Assembly (NCBI GenBank): GCA_022701365.1
Contig: JAKUHH010000236.1
Span: 62,001-126,000 of the forward strand
Direction of reading: 5' to 3'
Length of the DNA stretch: 64,000 bases
From: Mycocentrospora acerina
Lineage: Eukaryota > Ascomycota > Dothideomycetes > Pleosporales
The notes under the pieces were generated by a model. That model had not been told where the DNA came from, did no database searches, and worked only from the letters and a program-made list of their open reading frames with translations. Each line of letters opens with the position of its first letter. The first letter of the stretch is position 1. Of this stretch, positions 11,942 through 23,617 are shown one piece after another. Made by a program: the position numbers and the translations under genes.

Positions 11942-13530
11942 CTATAGACCGTCAAAGTCGCCACCTGCATCGTCGTCATCAATGTCTCCGTCCTGAATCT
12001 CCGTTGCAAGCTCCCGTTCCCGCTCCCGAGCCTCCTGTGCGTTCTTCAGCTCCAGGCGATGTTGGTTCATGGGGTATCGCATAGCCTTGACGCACTCGTC
12101 GTGCAGGGTCAAGCAGGCCCGGATGCGCTCGTGGAAAGCCTCGCCAGGCTCACGGGTCGCGTAAATGTCGCCAGCCACCTTGGTCTGCATGAAGCCCTTT
12201 TCGTGGTCGATGGAGGCTTCTATGACGCCGTCGCGGATGGCCTTGGCTACAATGTATTCGGCCGACTCCTCGCTTTCCAGGCCGAGGCGAATGCAGATGT
12301 CGCGGAGGGAGATGCGTGAGTAAGACAGAGACAACATGCGGATGCCCGTCTTGATGACGTTTTGTCGCAGACGCATAATCAGCGTGTAGGTGCCGTCGCG
12401 GTGGAATGTGGAGGAAAAGGTGCTGACAATCTTGAGGAAGCCCTGCAGGTCGCCAACACGGACTGCCTGGACAAGGCGGAAGTAGGGCTCCAGAGCACGC
12501 TCGAGGCGGGGCTGGCTGAAGACGTCGCGCTCAGGAATGTCACCCATCAGCAGCTCGACGACAATCAACAGCTTCATCGAGGCCTGGTAGAAGCCGGTGG
12601 CGATACCGGCAGAGGGGGCTTTGCGGGTGGCACTGACGAGGTGCTCGTGTGCTTCCGTGTACGACAGCTGGATGGCGCGTATGCGGCCGAGGTAATAGAG
12701 GTAGCGGGCGACCTGGTTGTTGGGGGCATTTGGCGGGAACTGCGTCTGGGCAACGAGGAGGTCTGCTTGTGTAATGTCGGCGGTGGAGAGGTAGTTGCGC
12801 AGCAGCAGGGTGGTGACGGAAGCCTGCGTGTCGGGGTCCTTTCGCAGCACCGAGCTGCGCAGGGCGGCGAGCAGCTTGCCGCGGATGGGGATGACGGGCG
12901 ACTGCTTCGAGGGGGGCTTGGGGTCCATCTCCTCGTGGAACAGGGCAAAGTAGAAGTAGGCCTTTGCGGCCAGCGAGTCGAGGGTGCGTCTGTTGAGCTC
13001 GCGGATCTTGTCGACGAGCTTCTCGGAGAACTCGGAGCCCTCTTCGTGGTCCTTTTGGTCGTAGAGGTAGACCTGGATGAGGATGGCAATGTAGACGTCG
13101 ATCTCGGGGATGGGCTCCTTTGTGCTGTTCTTGTTGAGCTGGACCTCGTCCTTGTACTGGGCGACGACGCTCTGGATGGCGGCGCCGTCCATGCCAATGT
13201 ACTCGATGAAGGTGCGGGCCGTGGCATTGTTGGGCGAGTAGCTGAGGATGATGACGGAGCACAGCACGCGGTCCGTCAGCCGCTTCCGCAGCGACGAGAT
13301 GGAGCGCAGGGCGCGCAGTGTGAAGCGCGTGTCGAACTGGGCGACGGCGCGCTCGAGCAGGCTGAAGTTTGCGCGGATGTCTGTCGTGGGCGGGTCAGCA
13401 GTGCGTGTGCGTGTGCTTGTGCGTGTCGGTGGCGATGCCGCGGGCACTCACCAGCAATCGTCGTCTGCTCGACGCTCTCCGGCTTGGGCTGCTCGGCCTC
13501 GCTGACGACGCCTTCCATGCCCTCGGCCAT
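11942..13530 (-). CDS. RPN3: 26S proteasome regulatory subunit Rpn3 (PSMD3/S3)
   Basis: Exon 1 is 13530-13452 and exon 2 is 13380-11942, with a 71-nt intron; the product is 505 residues, as expected. Exon 1 encodes a short acidic N-terminus. The body is helical repeat (for example LLERAVAQFDTRFTLRALRS, NNQVARYLYYLGRIRAIQLS), and the C-terminal third is a PCI domain (FHRDGTYTLIMRLRQNVIK, YSRISLRDICIRLGL, ISLRDICIRLGLESEESAEY). The extreme C-terminus is acidic (DGDIDDDDAGGDFDGL), as in other Rpn3 proteins. Role: a structural subunit of the 19S lid, which deubiquitylates and feeds substrates to the proteasome in nucleus and cytoplasm. It is transcribed divergently from SPC34 with 359 bp between the two ATGs. 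Confidence 0.96.
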
Positions 13531-13889
13531 GGTTCGTCGCTGCTGCGTGGGTGTGTTGTGGGGGCGGGTGGGGATTTGGCGGTGTGTAGGTGTGGGCGGG
13601 GACAGGCGTGGTGGACGGTGGACGGCGGTGCGGCGAGGCGGCGGGCAAGACGGGCGATGGTGTTGTCTGGCGGAAGCTACAGCTGTGAGACCGTCATGTC
13701 GTGGGTCCCGCGGCTTGGCGTCAACACACCTCACATACACATGCATACACAGACGTATACACAGATACACACACATGCACACACACAGACACACACAGAC
13801 ACACACAGATACATACACAGATACATACATAGACACACACATACACGCACACACACATACACACATACACACACCCACACACACCCACC
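13531..13889. promoter_or_regulatory. Shared bidirectional promoter of RPN3 and SPC34, CA-rich
   Basis: The 359 bases between two divergent start codons must contain both core promoters and 5' leaders. The half next to RPN3 is G-rich on the plus strand; the half next to SPC34 (about 13734-13890) is a nearly pure AC/ATAC dinucleotide tract running right up to the SPC34 ATG. No TATA box is obvious on either side. Confidence 0.7.
13734..13889 (+). repeat. Imperfect (CA)n dinucleotide tract
   Basis: About 155 bases of CA repeats with scattered T or G interruptions (ACACAT, ACACAG), ending at the SPC34 start codon. Confidence 0.9.
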
Positions 13890-14772
13890 ATGTCGCTGCT
13901 CGACGCCCACCTCGAGCAAATCTCCCTCTGCGCCGCCTCCCTGGCCGACCTGCCGTGAGCCCCCACTGCGCCCTCGCTGCCCCGGCCTCCAGCTAAACGC
14001 GACGCAGCTTTGCCCCGCCCAGCATCTTCACCAACGCCCTGCTGCAGAACCACGACATCACCTCGCTGATCCGCGACACGGAGCTGCACGAGCGCGCCCT
14101 CTTCTCCGTGCCCCCACCCCCGACTGTACCCAAAGCCTCCGACTTGCCCGCAGCCACCAACCGCCGCAACACCATCTTCAACCCCAATGGCGCCGGCTCC
14201 AACATCTCGGGCGGTGGCGCCAATGCCGTCCGCGCGCCCCGCCGCAACACGGCCGTTGCTGCCGTGCTAGGCACAGAGCTGGTTGAGCGCATTCGGCGCG
14301 GTGGTGGTGGAGGTGCCGGCTCAGGCCTGGGCTACCGCACCTACGACCCCGCCAACAGAAACGACGTCGACGTCGAGTCGCTGCTGGAAGGAGCCGAGAA
14401 GCTGCTCGGTGTCTAGTGGGTGGCCCCCAGTCTCATGTCGTCTTCACCAACTAATAACAGCACAGCCCTATACCAGGCGCCCAAGAGCGAATTGCTGCCC
14501 TGCGTCAGCGACACCAACGACTCGAGTCCTCGGTAGAATTCTACGAGGCGCGCCTTGCAGAGCAGACCACCCAACTGACTCGCCTAAACCGTTCCCGTGA
14601 CTACGCAAACGACGAGGCCGATGAGTTGGAGGACCAGCCCCAAGACGAGGTTCCCCTGAGCGTCGAGGACCTGCGCCGAGAAGAAGAAGAGGTACGCCAG
14701 CTGGAGCAGAAGAAGAGAGGCCTCGAGGACCGGGTCAATTCCATGGGCAGGGACATTTCTGGACTACGCTGA
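13890..14772 (+). CDS. SPC34: DASH/Dam1 complex subunit Spc34
   Basis: Three exons, 13890-13954, 14008-14415 and 14466-14772, with introns of 53 and 50 nt; 259 residues. The N-terminus (MSLLDAHLEQISLCAASLAD, then IFTNALLQNHDITSLIRDT after the first splice) is the Spc34 signature. The middle contains RRNTAVAAVLGTELVERIRR and a Gly-rich stretch; the third exon is coiled coil (ALRQRHQRLESSVEFYEARL, SVEDLRREEEEVRQLEQKK). The second intron uses donor TA|GTGGGT and restores the VYPIPG junction. Known role: DASH rings couple kinetochores to microtubule plus ends in fungal mitosis; Spc34 is a target of Ipl1/Aurora B. Arrangement head-to-head with RPN3. Confidence 0.92.
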
Positions 14773-16936
14773 TGGCCTATGGTTTGCTCTGACTTGGACA
14801 TCATGTTGTACCACTGCAGCTCCTATGCACAACCATCAATTGTCTGTCCATCTAGCCGTGAACAACACCACCATCTCAACACCCTCCGCTTCTTGGATCG
14901 CTCAGGATAGGCCATCACCGGTACTACTCCGTGCCAATCTGACCTTTGACATCCCACACCAAGGCCATCCCCGTCAACACATGGGCATACAGACTCGGCA
15001 AACCCACAAGCAAGAGAGCTTACCATTAGTTTGAAGGCTTAGCGTTGTGGCGTAAACTTGACGCCATGTGGGACTTGTCGAAACATGTCAACATTTTGTG
15101 GTTACATGTTCACTTGCTAGTCTGATGACTATCGCAATTGTTGATGTGAGCGAGACTGTTTTGAGAGTACATCTGGCCAACTTCCAGGACCTCCAACATT
15201 ACAGTCAATCGAGGCCATCAACCCTGTATATACTGTACTGCTATACGAGTTTCTGAAGCCCTTGGATGGTTTGGCCACGTTGTTTTTTGAGAGTTAAATG
15301 AGCGATGTACACACACGTACGCTGTGCAACAAGTGAAAGCTAGCTCACGAAAACTCATCTCACTCCACTCTGGAAGCTGGGGTAGGAACGGCAGCGAAAG
15401 AACTAAACAATTTGTTCCTACAAGGCGTGCGGATGTTTGTTCATTACGCTTGTGCCAGTATGTAATCAATCCAAAGAATGCTATGGTTCTCTATATTCAC
15501 AATACATGGCACACTCGAGCAGGCATCACATTCACCAATTATCGGAATCTCCATGCCGAAATAGACCTGCACGAGTGGAGCATACGTAAGTGCTGAAGCA
15601 ACTGATTAAAAACGAGTATTAGTAAGTCGGGGACATGAACATACACAAGCCCTGGTCACCCGACCAAGTGCCAATCTTCAACACTCCTCATGGCCTACAC
15701 GATCCAGCACTCATTGCCAGAAATGGCACATAATAATCGTCTAAGCCAGCCACTCCTCCATGCACTTATGTAACCTAGGAATCTGGGGAAGGGATGAAAT
15801 ATGTCGGCACACGTCACCGGACGTGTGAGATACAGAGAGGTTTACTCCTCGTGGGCTTGTCTGATCCTTGTACATTCAATTGACTGACTGACTGACTGAC
15901 TGACTGACTGACTGACTGACTGACTAACTGACTAATTAAACGACTGACTGTGGATACTTTTGCAACATGAGAAAGCGCTGCTCCAAGGGCCCACGTGCTC
16001 ATGCCCATCAACACAAGCCGACTGAATGAATCCCACCACACTTCCAGACCTCAACAAGTCCAGAGACAGCAAGAGACGTGAAGATGTCTTGGAAATCGGA
16101 TGCTCTGCCGACGGATTACCTCTTCAGGCGCTGATCTTCACTGCCAAGTGCTAGGCTTGTCGGCATGTCCGACGCTACACACCGTTGTTCTACCGATCCG
16201 ACCTCAACGTTAATACCGAGCCTCTGAACCATACCCTTGGCTTGAATACCGTTTGAGGTGTGTTGGACTTGGCGGAAAAGGGAGGCGATAGTATTGGGTT
16301 GCAGTGATTGATTGATTGATTGAATGATTGACTGACTGGCTAAACTTGAGGCTGGATACGTGTAACCCCCAGCAGAATAGAGGAGGCGCTGCACTGCGCT
16401 GCCATGTCTCGCACCTGCAAACAACTCTGCCCTGCATTCCGCTGCCAAGAGAAGGCGTCACTCCGCCGAGACGAATAATACCCACCATGACATCGTAGGT
16501 GCTTGACAAGTGCTTTACAAATTACAAAATCCCACCCTTGGCAAGGTCACTCCGATACTAGTTGTAGACAATCATCTATGGTTACATCCGCCAACACGCT
16601 GGATCCTGTCGAGACCCATGGGGTGAGAAGTCCCCATGGCACCTGGACCCGCTGTTATGTTGGAGTAAAAAGTGGATACATTCACGGTATAATCCCAAGA
16701 GTTCAATTTCTACTGGCTGTAATGGAGTATAGGTTTCTGTGGCAAGCTGGGGAAAGAGGAGGGGGAGGGCAACGTAAGTGGGGGTTTACTACAGAAGCTG
16801 AGTATATAATAGACGATCGATGCCATGGCACCCACATTTTCCCTCCTTCTTCTTCATCTCCCCGTATTATTATCTGAATAAGTGACTTTCTCAAATCTCT
16901 GGTTGGAAAATCATTGGGGAAAAAAAAGCACTGATA
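14773..16936. other. 2.2 kb intergenic region
   Basis: No supported gene. It holds a TGAC tetramer array (about 15880-15950) and a shorter GATT/GACT run (about 16306-16338). The 3' half is presumably the promoter of the sugar permease. Confidence 0.5.
15880..15950 (+). repeat. (TGAC)n microsatellite
   Basis: About thirteen TGAC units, the last few degenerate (TAAC, TAAT). Confidence 0.9.
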
Positions 16937-19233
16937 ATGTCTCGTCGAAGAGTTGACGTCGAGGCTACCGAGCCAACCACGTCCTCGTCGGGCAGTAGCA
17001 ACAAGTCCAATCTTAGAACCGCAGATCACATAGACAACGCTAGCCATCATCAAACAGAGACACGGCAAGCTTCTGTTGCTGCCAAACTTCGCAATCCTCT
17101 CGCCGGCTTGACCGAGCAAGCAGTCATTGCCGATGTTGACGCTTGGTGTGTCGAAAAGGGACTGCAGCAGTATCAAGATGTGTTTCGCAAAGGCGCGCTG
17201 ATTGCTCGTGTGGGCCAGCGAGACGATGGTTTTGAGTACGTGGGCCAACTTAGTGAGGATGAGAAGAGTCTACTGCGACACGAGATGACGCATCGCTGGT
17301 CGCAGCCAAAGATGTTGTACTTTTTGGTCGTACTGTGTGCTGGGTCTGCCATTGTGCAGGGGATGGATCAGACGGCCGTAAATGGTGCTCAGGTTAGTCT
17401 TATTGGGGACAACTTGTCGACTGTGTAGTTTGGAATACTGACTTTTTGACAGCTTTACTACTTTGAAGAGTTTGGCATTGGAGAAGACCAAGTGTGGCTG
17501 CGTGGACTGTGAGTAACATGCAAAGTCTTACATTACAGAACAAAACTGACTGGATCTCTAGATTGAACGGAGCGCCTTATCTCTGCTCTTGTCTCATCGG
17601 ATGCTGGTCCAACGCGCCACTGAACAGATATTTTGGTCGCCGAGGAACAATCTTCATCTCTTGCATCATCTCCTTCATCACCGGTATCTGGATGGCTGTT
17701 GCCAACAAGTAAGTCAGACCCCAGTTTAATTTTTCAAATCCATCTAGCACTTTGATTAAATCGAGCCCAAAATTAGCTGGCCCAACCTTCTCTGCGCCCG
17801 ATTCGCCCTCGGATTTGCCGTCGGCGCAAAGTCGTCCACAACACCCGTCTACGCGGCCGAGTCTGCTCCCAAAAACATCCGCGGTGCTCTGACCATGATG
17901 TGGCAAATGTGGACAGCCTTTGGCATCATGCTAGGTTTCATCGTCTCGGTTGCCTTTGAAAACGTGACCTTCCTCGGTAGACTATCCCCATGGCGATGGA
18001 TGCTAGCAAGCACCAGTATCCCACCACTCGTTGTCTGCGTGCAGGTCTACTTCTGCCCTGAATCGCCCCGATGGTACGTACATCTCCCACCCTTCCCAAC
18101 ACCATTCCACAAATCACTTTCTAACCCATCATTCTTTTCCTCCTTAGGTACATGGAAAAGGGCAAATTCGACAAAGCCTTCGACGCCCTCTGCCGCCTCC
18201 GCAAGCACAAGATCCAAGCCGCACGGGACATGTACTACGCGTACAAGCTCCTTGAAATCGAGCAGGCCGAGCGCCAGGGCAAGAGTCTGTGGAAGGAATT
18301 CTTCTTTGTGCGTCGGAACCGTCGCGCGGCGCAGAGCTCCTTTTTCGTCATGTTTATGCAGCAGTTCTGTGGTGTAAATGTCATTGCGTATTATAGTTCT
18401 TCTATTTTCGAACAGGCTGGGTTTTCTCGCTCAGAAGCACTGCTCACTTCCATGGGTACTGGCGTGACGAACTGGCTCTTTGCTATCCCAGCCGTAAGTC
18501 ACAATCCCCCAAAATTACCCATCTACCCTACTGAGCACTTAAAACTAACAACTCTTCACCCCAGATCTACACAATCGACACCTTTGGCCGGCGCAACCTC
18601 CTCCTCACCACCTTCCCCCTCATGGGCCTCTGCCTAATCTGGTGCGGCATGTCCTTCTTCCTGCCGGAAACCAACCCAAGCGGTGCCCCCAACCAAGCCC
18701 GCCTGGGCAGCATCGCCGCCGCAATCTACACCTTCATGGCAGTCTACTCCCCCGGCGAAGGCCCCGTCCCCTTCACCTACTCCGCCGAAGCCTTCCCCCT
18801 CCATCTCCGCGACATCGGCATGTCCTTTGCCACAGCCACATGCTGGGGCTTCAACTTCATCCTCTCCCTCACCTGGCCTGCTCTCGTCGACGCCTTCACC
18901 CCCCAGGGCGCTTTCGGCTGGTACGCCGCCTGGAACTTCGCAGGCTGGGTGTACTGCTACTTCCTCCTTCCCGAGACAAAGGCCCTCACCCTCGAGGAAC
19001 TCGATACCGTCTTCGATGTCGGGAATCGAGAGTTTGCGACTTACTACCGCAAGAAGCTGCCGTGGTATCTTAGCAAGAATCTTCTTAGGCGGGATGTTGA
19101 GCCCATGCCTCCGCTGTTTGAGCTGTTTGATCAGGGGCCGGAGCCCGTGCATACGGCGTCGTCTTTTGCGGGGGAGAAGGTCGCAGGCGATGTGCAGGCG
19201 GAGAAGAGTACGAAGACGACGATGCAGATTTAG
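16937..19233 (+). CDS. MFS sugar transporter (hexose-permease type)
   Basis: Six exons: 16937-17392, 17453-17508, 17562-17708, 17777-18073, 18148-18493, 18565-19233; introns are 53-74 nt and all phases agree; 656 residues. A long hydrophilic N-terminus (about 125 residues, including NPLAGLTEQAVIADVDAW and ARVGQRDDGFEYVGQLSEDE) precedes TM1. Sugar-porter motifs are present: GMDQTAVNG in TM1, NRYFGRRGTIF (loop 2-3), PESPRWYMEKGK after TM6, DTFGRRNLL (loop 8-9) and PETKALTLEELD after TM12. The family moves hexoses or related polyols and acids across the plasma membrane by facilitated diffusion or proton symport; the substrate cannot be read from sequence. The C-terminal 65 residues are cytosolic, with LPWYLSKNLLR, a segment shared by this long-N-terminus subgroup. 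Confidence 0.93.
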
Positions 19234-19562
19234 GTTGGGGGGGGGGTTGTCTGCAGTTTTCTCATGTGAAAAGTGTTGGCGTTGGAAATGTGATGGGCTT
19301 GAAGGAGAAAAGAAGGCGAGTGCAGAACTTGTCGGCTTGAAAGCTCTATATATATATATTATACCCATCTATCAGTACTCACTTTTACAATCTTGGTAAA
19401 AGCGTCAAGTTGTGAATTCACATGACAAGCATAAACATACTTCTTTCCGGGGTCTCTTCTTACAGTCCAACATAATGCATACAGTGTATATACTATCAAC
19501 TACTCCTATTGAAAAAAAACCTATAATACTTCAGAGAAAAAAAATAACAAGAACCGAATGCA

Positions 19563-19602
<40 letters not shown>

Positions 19603-20096
19603 ACNNNNNNNNNNNNNNNNNNNNNNNNNNNNNNNNNNNNNNNNNNNNNNNNNNNNNNNNNNNNNNNNNNNNNNNNNNNNNNNNNNNNNNNNNNNNNNNN
19701 NNNNNNNNNNNNNNNNNNNNNNNNNNNNNNNNNNNNNNNNNNNNNNNNNNNNNNNNNNNNNNNNNNNNNNNNNNNNNNNNNCCCCCCCCCCCCCCCGATA
19801 GCCTACTTTGGAAACCGACTGGATATTCTTCAATCTACCAGAAGACAAGAAAAGAAAAAGAAAAAGAAAAGAGAACGCCGCGGTATGATCATCACCCACT
19901 CCAGTATTTTCAAATGCCCGACCAATTTTATCTGTCTTGTGTATAGACCCTACTATCAAGCTCCCTCGATGCTCATCAAGCTTGATTGTAATAATGACAC
20001 CGAGGGTATATGTACGCCAAAGAAAAGAAAGAAAACGCCAAAAAGTAATGCAAGTTTGTGGCTCCAAACTATTTATACCAAATTAACCACAACTGA
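19234..20096. other. Intergenic region with assembly gap
   Basis: Between the 3' ends of the sugar permease and the C2H2 gene (convergent). It contains a poly-C run, 177 Ns and a second poly-C run, followed by an A/G-rich stretch (AAGAAAAAGAAAAAG near 19850). No gene seen. Confidence 0.7.
19566..19796. other. Assembly gap inside a poly-C homopolymer
   Basis: 37 C bases (19566-19602), then AC, then N from 19605 to 19781, then 15 C bases to 19796. The gap was probably created by failure to sequence through the homopolymer; its N length may be an estimate. Confidence 0.95.
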
Positions 20097-22845
20097 TCAA
20101 TGTCGTCGGCGGCGCGACTTGGGTGGTGTGCGGATATCAGAAGAGCTCTCGTCGTCAACATCGTCATCCTCGTCGTCAGAGGTGGACCTCTTTCGCTTCC
20201 TCTCATCCTTGTGTAGATTGCGGACATGTTCCTCCATCTTGTCTTTCCGGCCACCAAAGCCGCGTCTCTTGCTCTTCATTCCAGATGGTTTTGCTGAACG
20301 TGAACACCCTTGTACCGGACAAAAGTGTTCATACTTCAGCACAACGTGCTTTTCGCTGTAGTGACGGCGAAAATCTGCCTGGCGGTTGAAAGTTTGACCG
20401 TTGCATTCGGGGTTTGAGCATTGGAATCTTGTTGATGCAAGAACATGTCCAATTATTAGATCTGGGTTTGTTTTTGAGGGCGGCGTGTGCGATTGACGGT
20501 GATGAGGAGGCTCCCGGGCACAAGGTGACGAACCAGGAATCGGTGAAAGCTCGGCCAGGGGGTGGATATAGGTAGTATTGGTCTCCACCGGTGAGATTTG
20601 AAGTCTAGATAACTTGCTCAGAGATTGTTACATGCCGTATAGGATTGGAAATCTTACGCTTGGTCTTGGCTAAGAGACTCGTAAGTAATTGAACTCGGCT
20701 TTGGGTGTGGGTGAGGATAGCGAGCGGTTGAGAAGTTCGTAAAACTATGCGAAGCTTGGTTAGAACACTTCTTGATGATCATGTACCAAAAGTTGAATCG
20801 AAACTGCCCAGAAAACTCCTTCATGGCTTTTGCAAATATAGTCATCAAGGATAGAATAGTCTGATGCAGATGTGAGATGGAACTACACATGATCACAACT
20901 CCAATATGGAATCCTGGAAATTGAAGGTAAACACTAAAAGCACTGTTTGGATCCAAATGCTTGTGTAGCTTTCATACCAAAGTTGACATGGCAGCGAAAT
21001 AGAGTCTGGACACGAAGCAAGTCTCATCTAAGATAAAAGAGATATGGAACAAAATCTTCATAGGCTCAGGTAGCCATACGTCCAGTTGAGCGACTAAAAA
21101 AGTGCATAGTAGCAAAGAAGTTCGATGCCTTTCTCTGCAGTCACGAATCGACACACGAGACCGGAAGTACTTTGGGAAACAGCAGGAATGTATAATACTA
21201 TGGACAACATCCAGGATTGATGGTGCCCACATGGATCGACACGTCTTCGATGCAATATGTGATATCGTTGCTTTTTCGGCTACTTGCGACTATATGTTAT
21301 GTTGCCAGACTGATTCATCGAACAATCTGCGAACCCAAAAAATACTATTAACAAAAGCTCGGTCAGACGCACCTTATACGACATCTTCCAGTGGGCCGAC
21401 TCCAAAATGTGTTGCTGTACCGGTTCGAATCCATGGTGTGTAGTCATGTCGGAATTACTTTCTGTAGACTGGCACTTTATGATCCTGTGATACGGTCCAA
21501 TGCTCGAAAACTAGCACTTCCATGCATGGCTTATGCATTTGGCTATTGTTGGCAATCATCACCTTACACCAACTGGTGTACAACTGACCTTCTTTGGAGG
21601 AAGAATAGTAGGAGCCTGGTGGAAGTCGAGTGGGAGCGCCTAATTCGTCCTTGAGGAGAACAAGTATTTCCATTCTCATTTCAGGGTGGAGTTAAACCAA
21701 CTGGTCAGGCTTTGTCGCAGTTCCACCTCTTCCTGGACCAAACACCTTGCAATACGCAGTGTACAGAATGAGGCCAGCTGCTGAGCTTCTCACGGATCGA
21801 ATCCTCTTCTATAGCATACAATCCTTGGAACCAGAGGAGAAATTCTGGATCAAACTACATTACTTACTCGAGTTACCACGGGAACCCAGAAAATGCTGTC
21901 CTTGGTCCTTGGTCTGAACCGCACTCCAAGGGATTGAATTGTTACGGCCACCAGACATCCTTCGCATGGCAAGCGATACAGAACTCCGGGTGAGTAGAGT
22001 CCTTTCCGAAACGTTGTGAATAGATAATGGTAATCCTTCCGGAATTCGGATTTATGGCTGAATCACATGGAACCTGTCCAAATCGTCGATCGTTTCAATG
22101 ATAGCAAGGACATTACTTACTCTGGAGATATGAGTTCTTGACCAAATTTCGCCCTCCCAATATCCATAGATCGTTGTCCAAAGTTGCCTACTGCGTCGAA
22201 ATCGAATGTTGAATCTATTGCCTCTGTTCCGTTCCGGCGGTACTGAGATGTCAAAGGTGGATTTGTTGGTAAATTGTTTGCTGATACTGGCGAGTATTGA
22301 TTCGGTATGCTCGCACGTGGTTGAGATGCATAAGGCCCGTAGTCATTGTCATATGTTTGGACGGATGAATTGTTGGAGAATTGTGAAGTTGAAGGTGACA
22401 TATTTATTGCACCTACTGATGAGCTATAGTTGAAGGAACCACGTGATGCGCGAAACTGACCAGCATTCTGGTGCTGATTCAGAGCGTTCCATGAGTTGTG
22501 CGAAGCCGATCGCGACATCGTAGCAGGACGGGTCGGAGCACCATTGTTGGGGTATGAAGCTGATGGTAAGTTGTCATGGTATGATGGTTCTGTGTGATAC
22601 CGCGCATTGCTTAGTGTTGCTGATGATGGCGAATACTGAGCTGCAAAGCTGTGACACTGATGAGAGACTAACGGCTGAGATACTGGCGGCTGAGAACTCT
22701 GCTGGATGGTCGGCTGATGGATAACAGCCTCATTCTCAACGGAGTTGTTATCGCCATTGGGAAAGTGGAAGGCATGGCCTTGACTGTTCAGAAAGTAGTG
22801 CATTTCGACATTGCCATTTTCGTCGAGATGTGCGTAGTTTGTCAT
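20097..22845 (-). CDS. C2H2 zinc-finger protein, many short exons
   Basis: Phase-consistent exons on the minus strand: 22845-22121 (a Gln/Ser/Asn-rich 241-residue N-terminus), 21959-21868, 21823-21727, 21674-21459, then about two or three less certain exons between 21413 and 20976, 20913-20658, and 20604-20097. Introns are 44-161 nt. The central exons encode LYAIEEDSIREKLSSWPHSV, MEILVLLKDELGAPTRLPPG and CMEVLVFEHWTVSQDHKVPV; the 20913-20658 exon is hydrophobic. The last exon has two C2H2 units: CSNPEC...HYSEKH (C-x4-C, H-x4-H) and CPVQGC...HVRNLH with a long loop rich in Lys/Arg/Gly, then a basic/acidic tail ending KSRRRRH. I do not recognise a named protein; a nuclear regulator is the natural inference. 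Confidence is high for the first and last exons and modest for the joins between 21459 and 20913. Confidence 0.65.
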
Positions 22846-23617
22846 GGAAACGCAGAAACGGTGTGACTGTCAGATGGGATGAAGCTGGTGCAGAGTTCGG
22901 ACAGTTGCTGACAGTTCAGGCTACACTAGATCTGGTGATTCAAGAGAGATGGAGAAGACCGGCACTTGAACGGTGGATGCGAGGCAGCCATATAACGTGC
23001 ACCTTGAAACAGGGCGTGACACCCCCTCTGGAGGACCTCTTTTTAGCTGCATATTTTCAGCCTCAGTTCGTTAATCGCGCATGAAAGGCAAACGCCCACT
23101 ACAGAGAAGGCAAACAAGGCAACCGACTAATGCATGCAACTCAAGAGCAGTAGAAATCGCAGAATGCGACTGATCGCACGAATGCATAGCATTAAGATAG
23201 AGGAGGAAAGAAGAAATTGTAGAACATGAACATCAAATTGTGGGAAGCCTGGGAAGCAGTCAGCAATCCGAAAGATGGCAAGATTTGTCCAAGGATGTCG
23301 TACTGTGTAACCTTGCACTATGTTTTGATATGTAGCCGGAAATGGAAAGTGCAACCGGCATCTTCTTATAGACCTAAAACGACTACCTCCGTCTGCTTCA
23401 TTATTTTTGGACAGTCCTTCAAGAGCCGCTCGCCCGCCTAGAGCAAGCCCGTCATCTTTGATTGATCACATACTGTTAGGCCACCCGCACGAATTTAAAG
23501 ACCGATCGGATGCCAGAATATCAGCGTAATGCAGGATCAAGATTCAAAAGTCGCCTTGCCATGCGGATACCAGATATCGCTTACATACGAGAACGCCTAA
23601 ACACGGTCTCTAGTGAC
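22846..23617. other. Intergenic region, C2H2 gene to AIP1
   Basis: About 770 bases containing the promoter of the C2H2 gene and the 3' flank of AIP1. No gene or repeat recognised. Confidence 0.5.

Noticed and set aside
12362..13996. 544-codon open frame on the plus strand
   Set aside because: It is antisense to RPN3 exon 2 and arises from its GC-rich codon use; it has no domain and runs through the SPC34 promoter repeat.
18634..19368. 244-codon frame on the minus strand
   Set aside because: Antisense to the last exon of the sugar permease; no domain.
21410..21435. GGTTCGAATCC, a tRNA B-box-like sequence
   Set aside because: No matching T stem, A box or acceptor stem around it; it lies within the C2H2 gene.
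21868..22057. Alternative 63-codon reading (KSEFRKDYHYLFTTFRKG type) in the C2H2 gene's second exon
   Set aside because: It is open, but its phase does not fit the next exon, whereas the SGGRNNSIPWSAVQ frame does and has better codon periodicity; I kept the latter.
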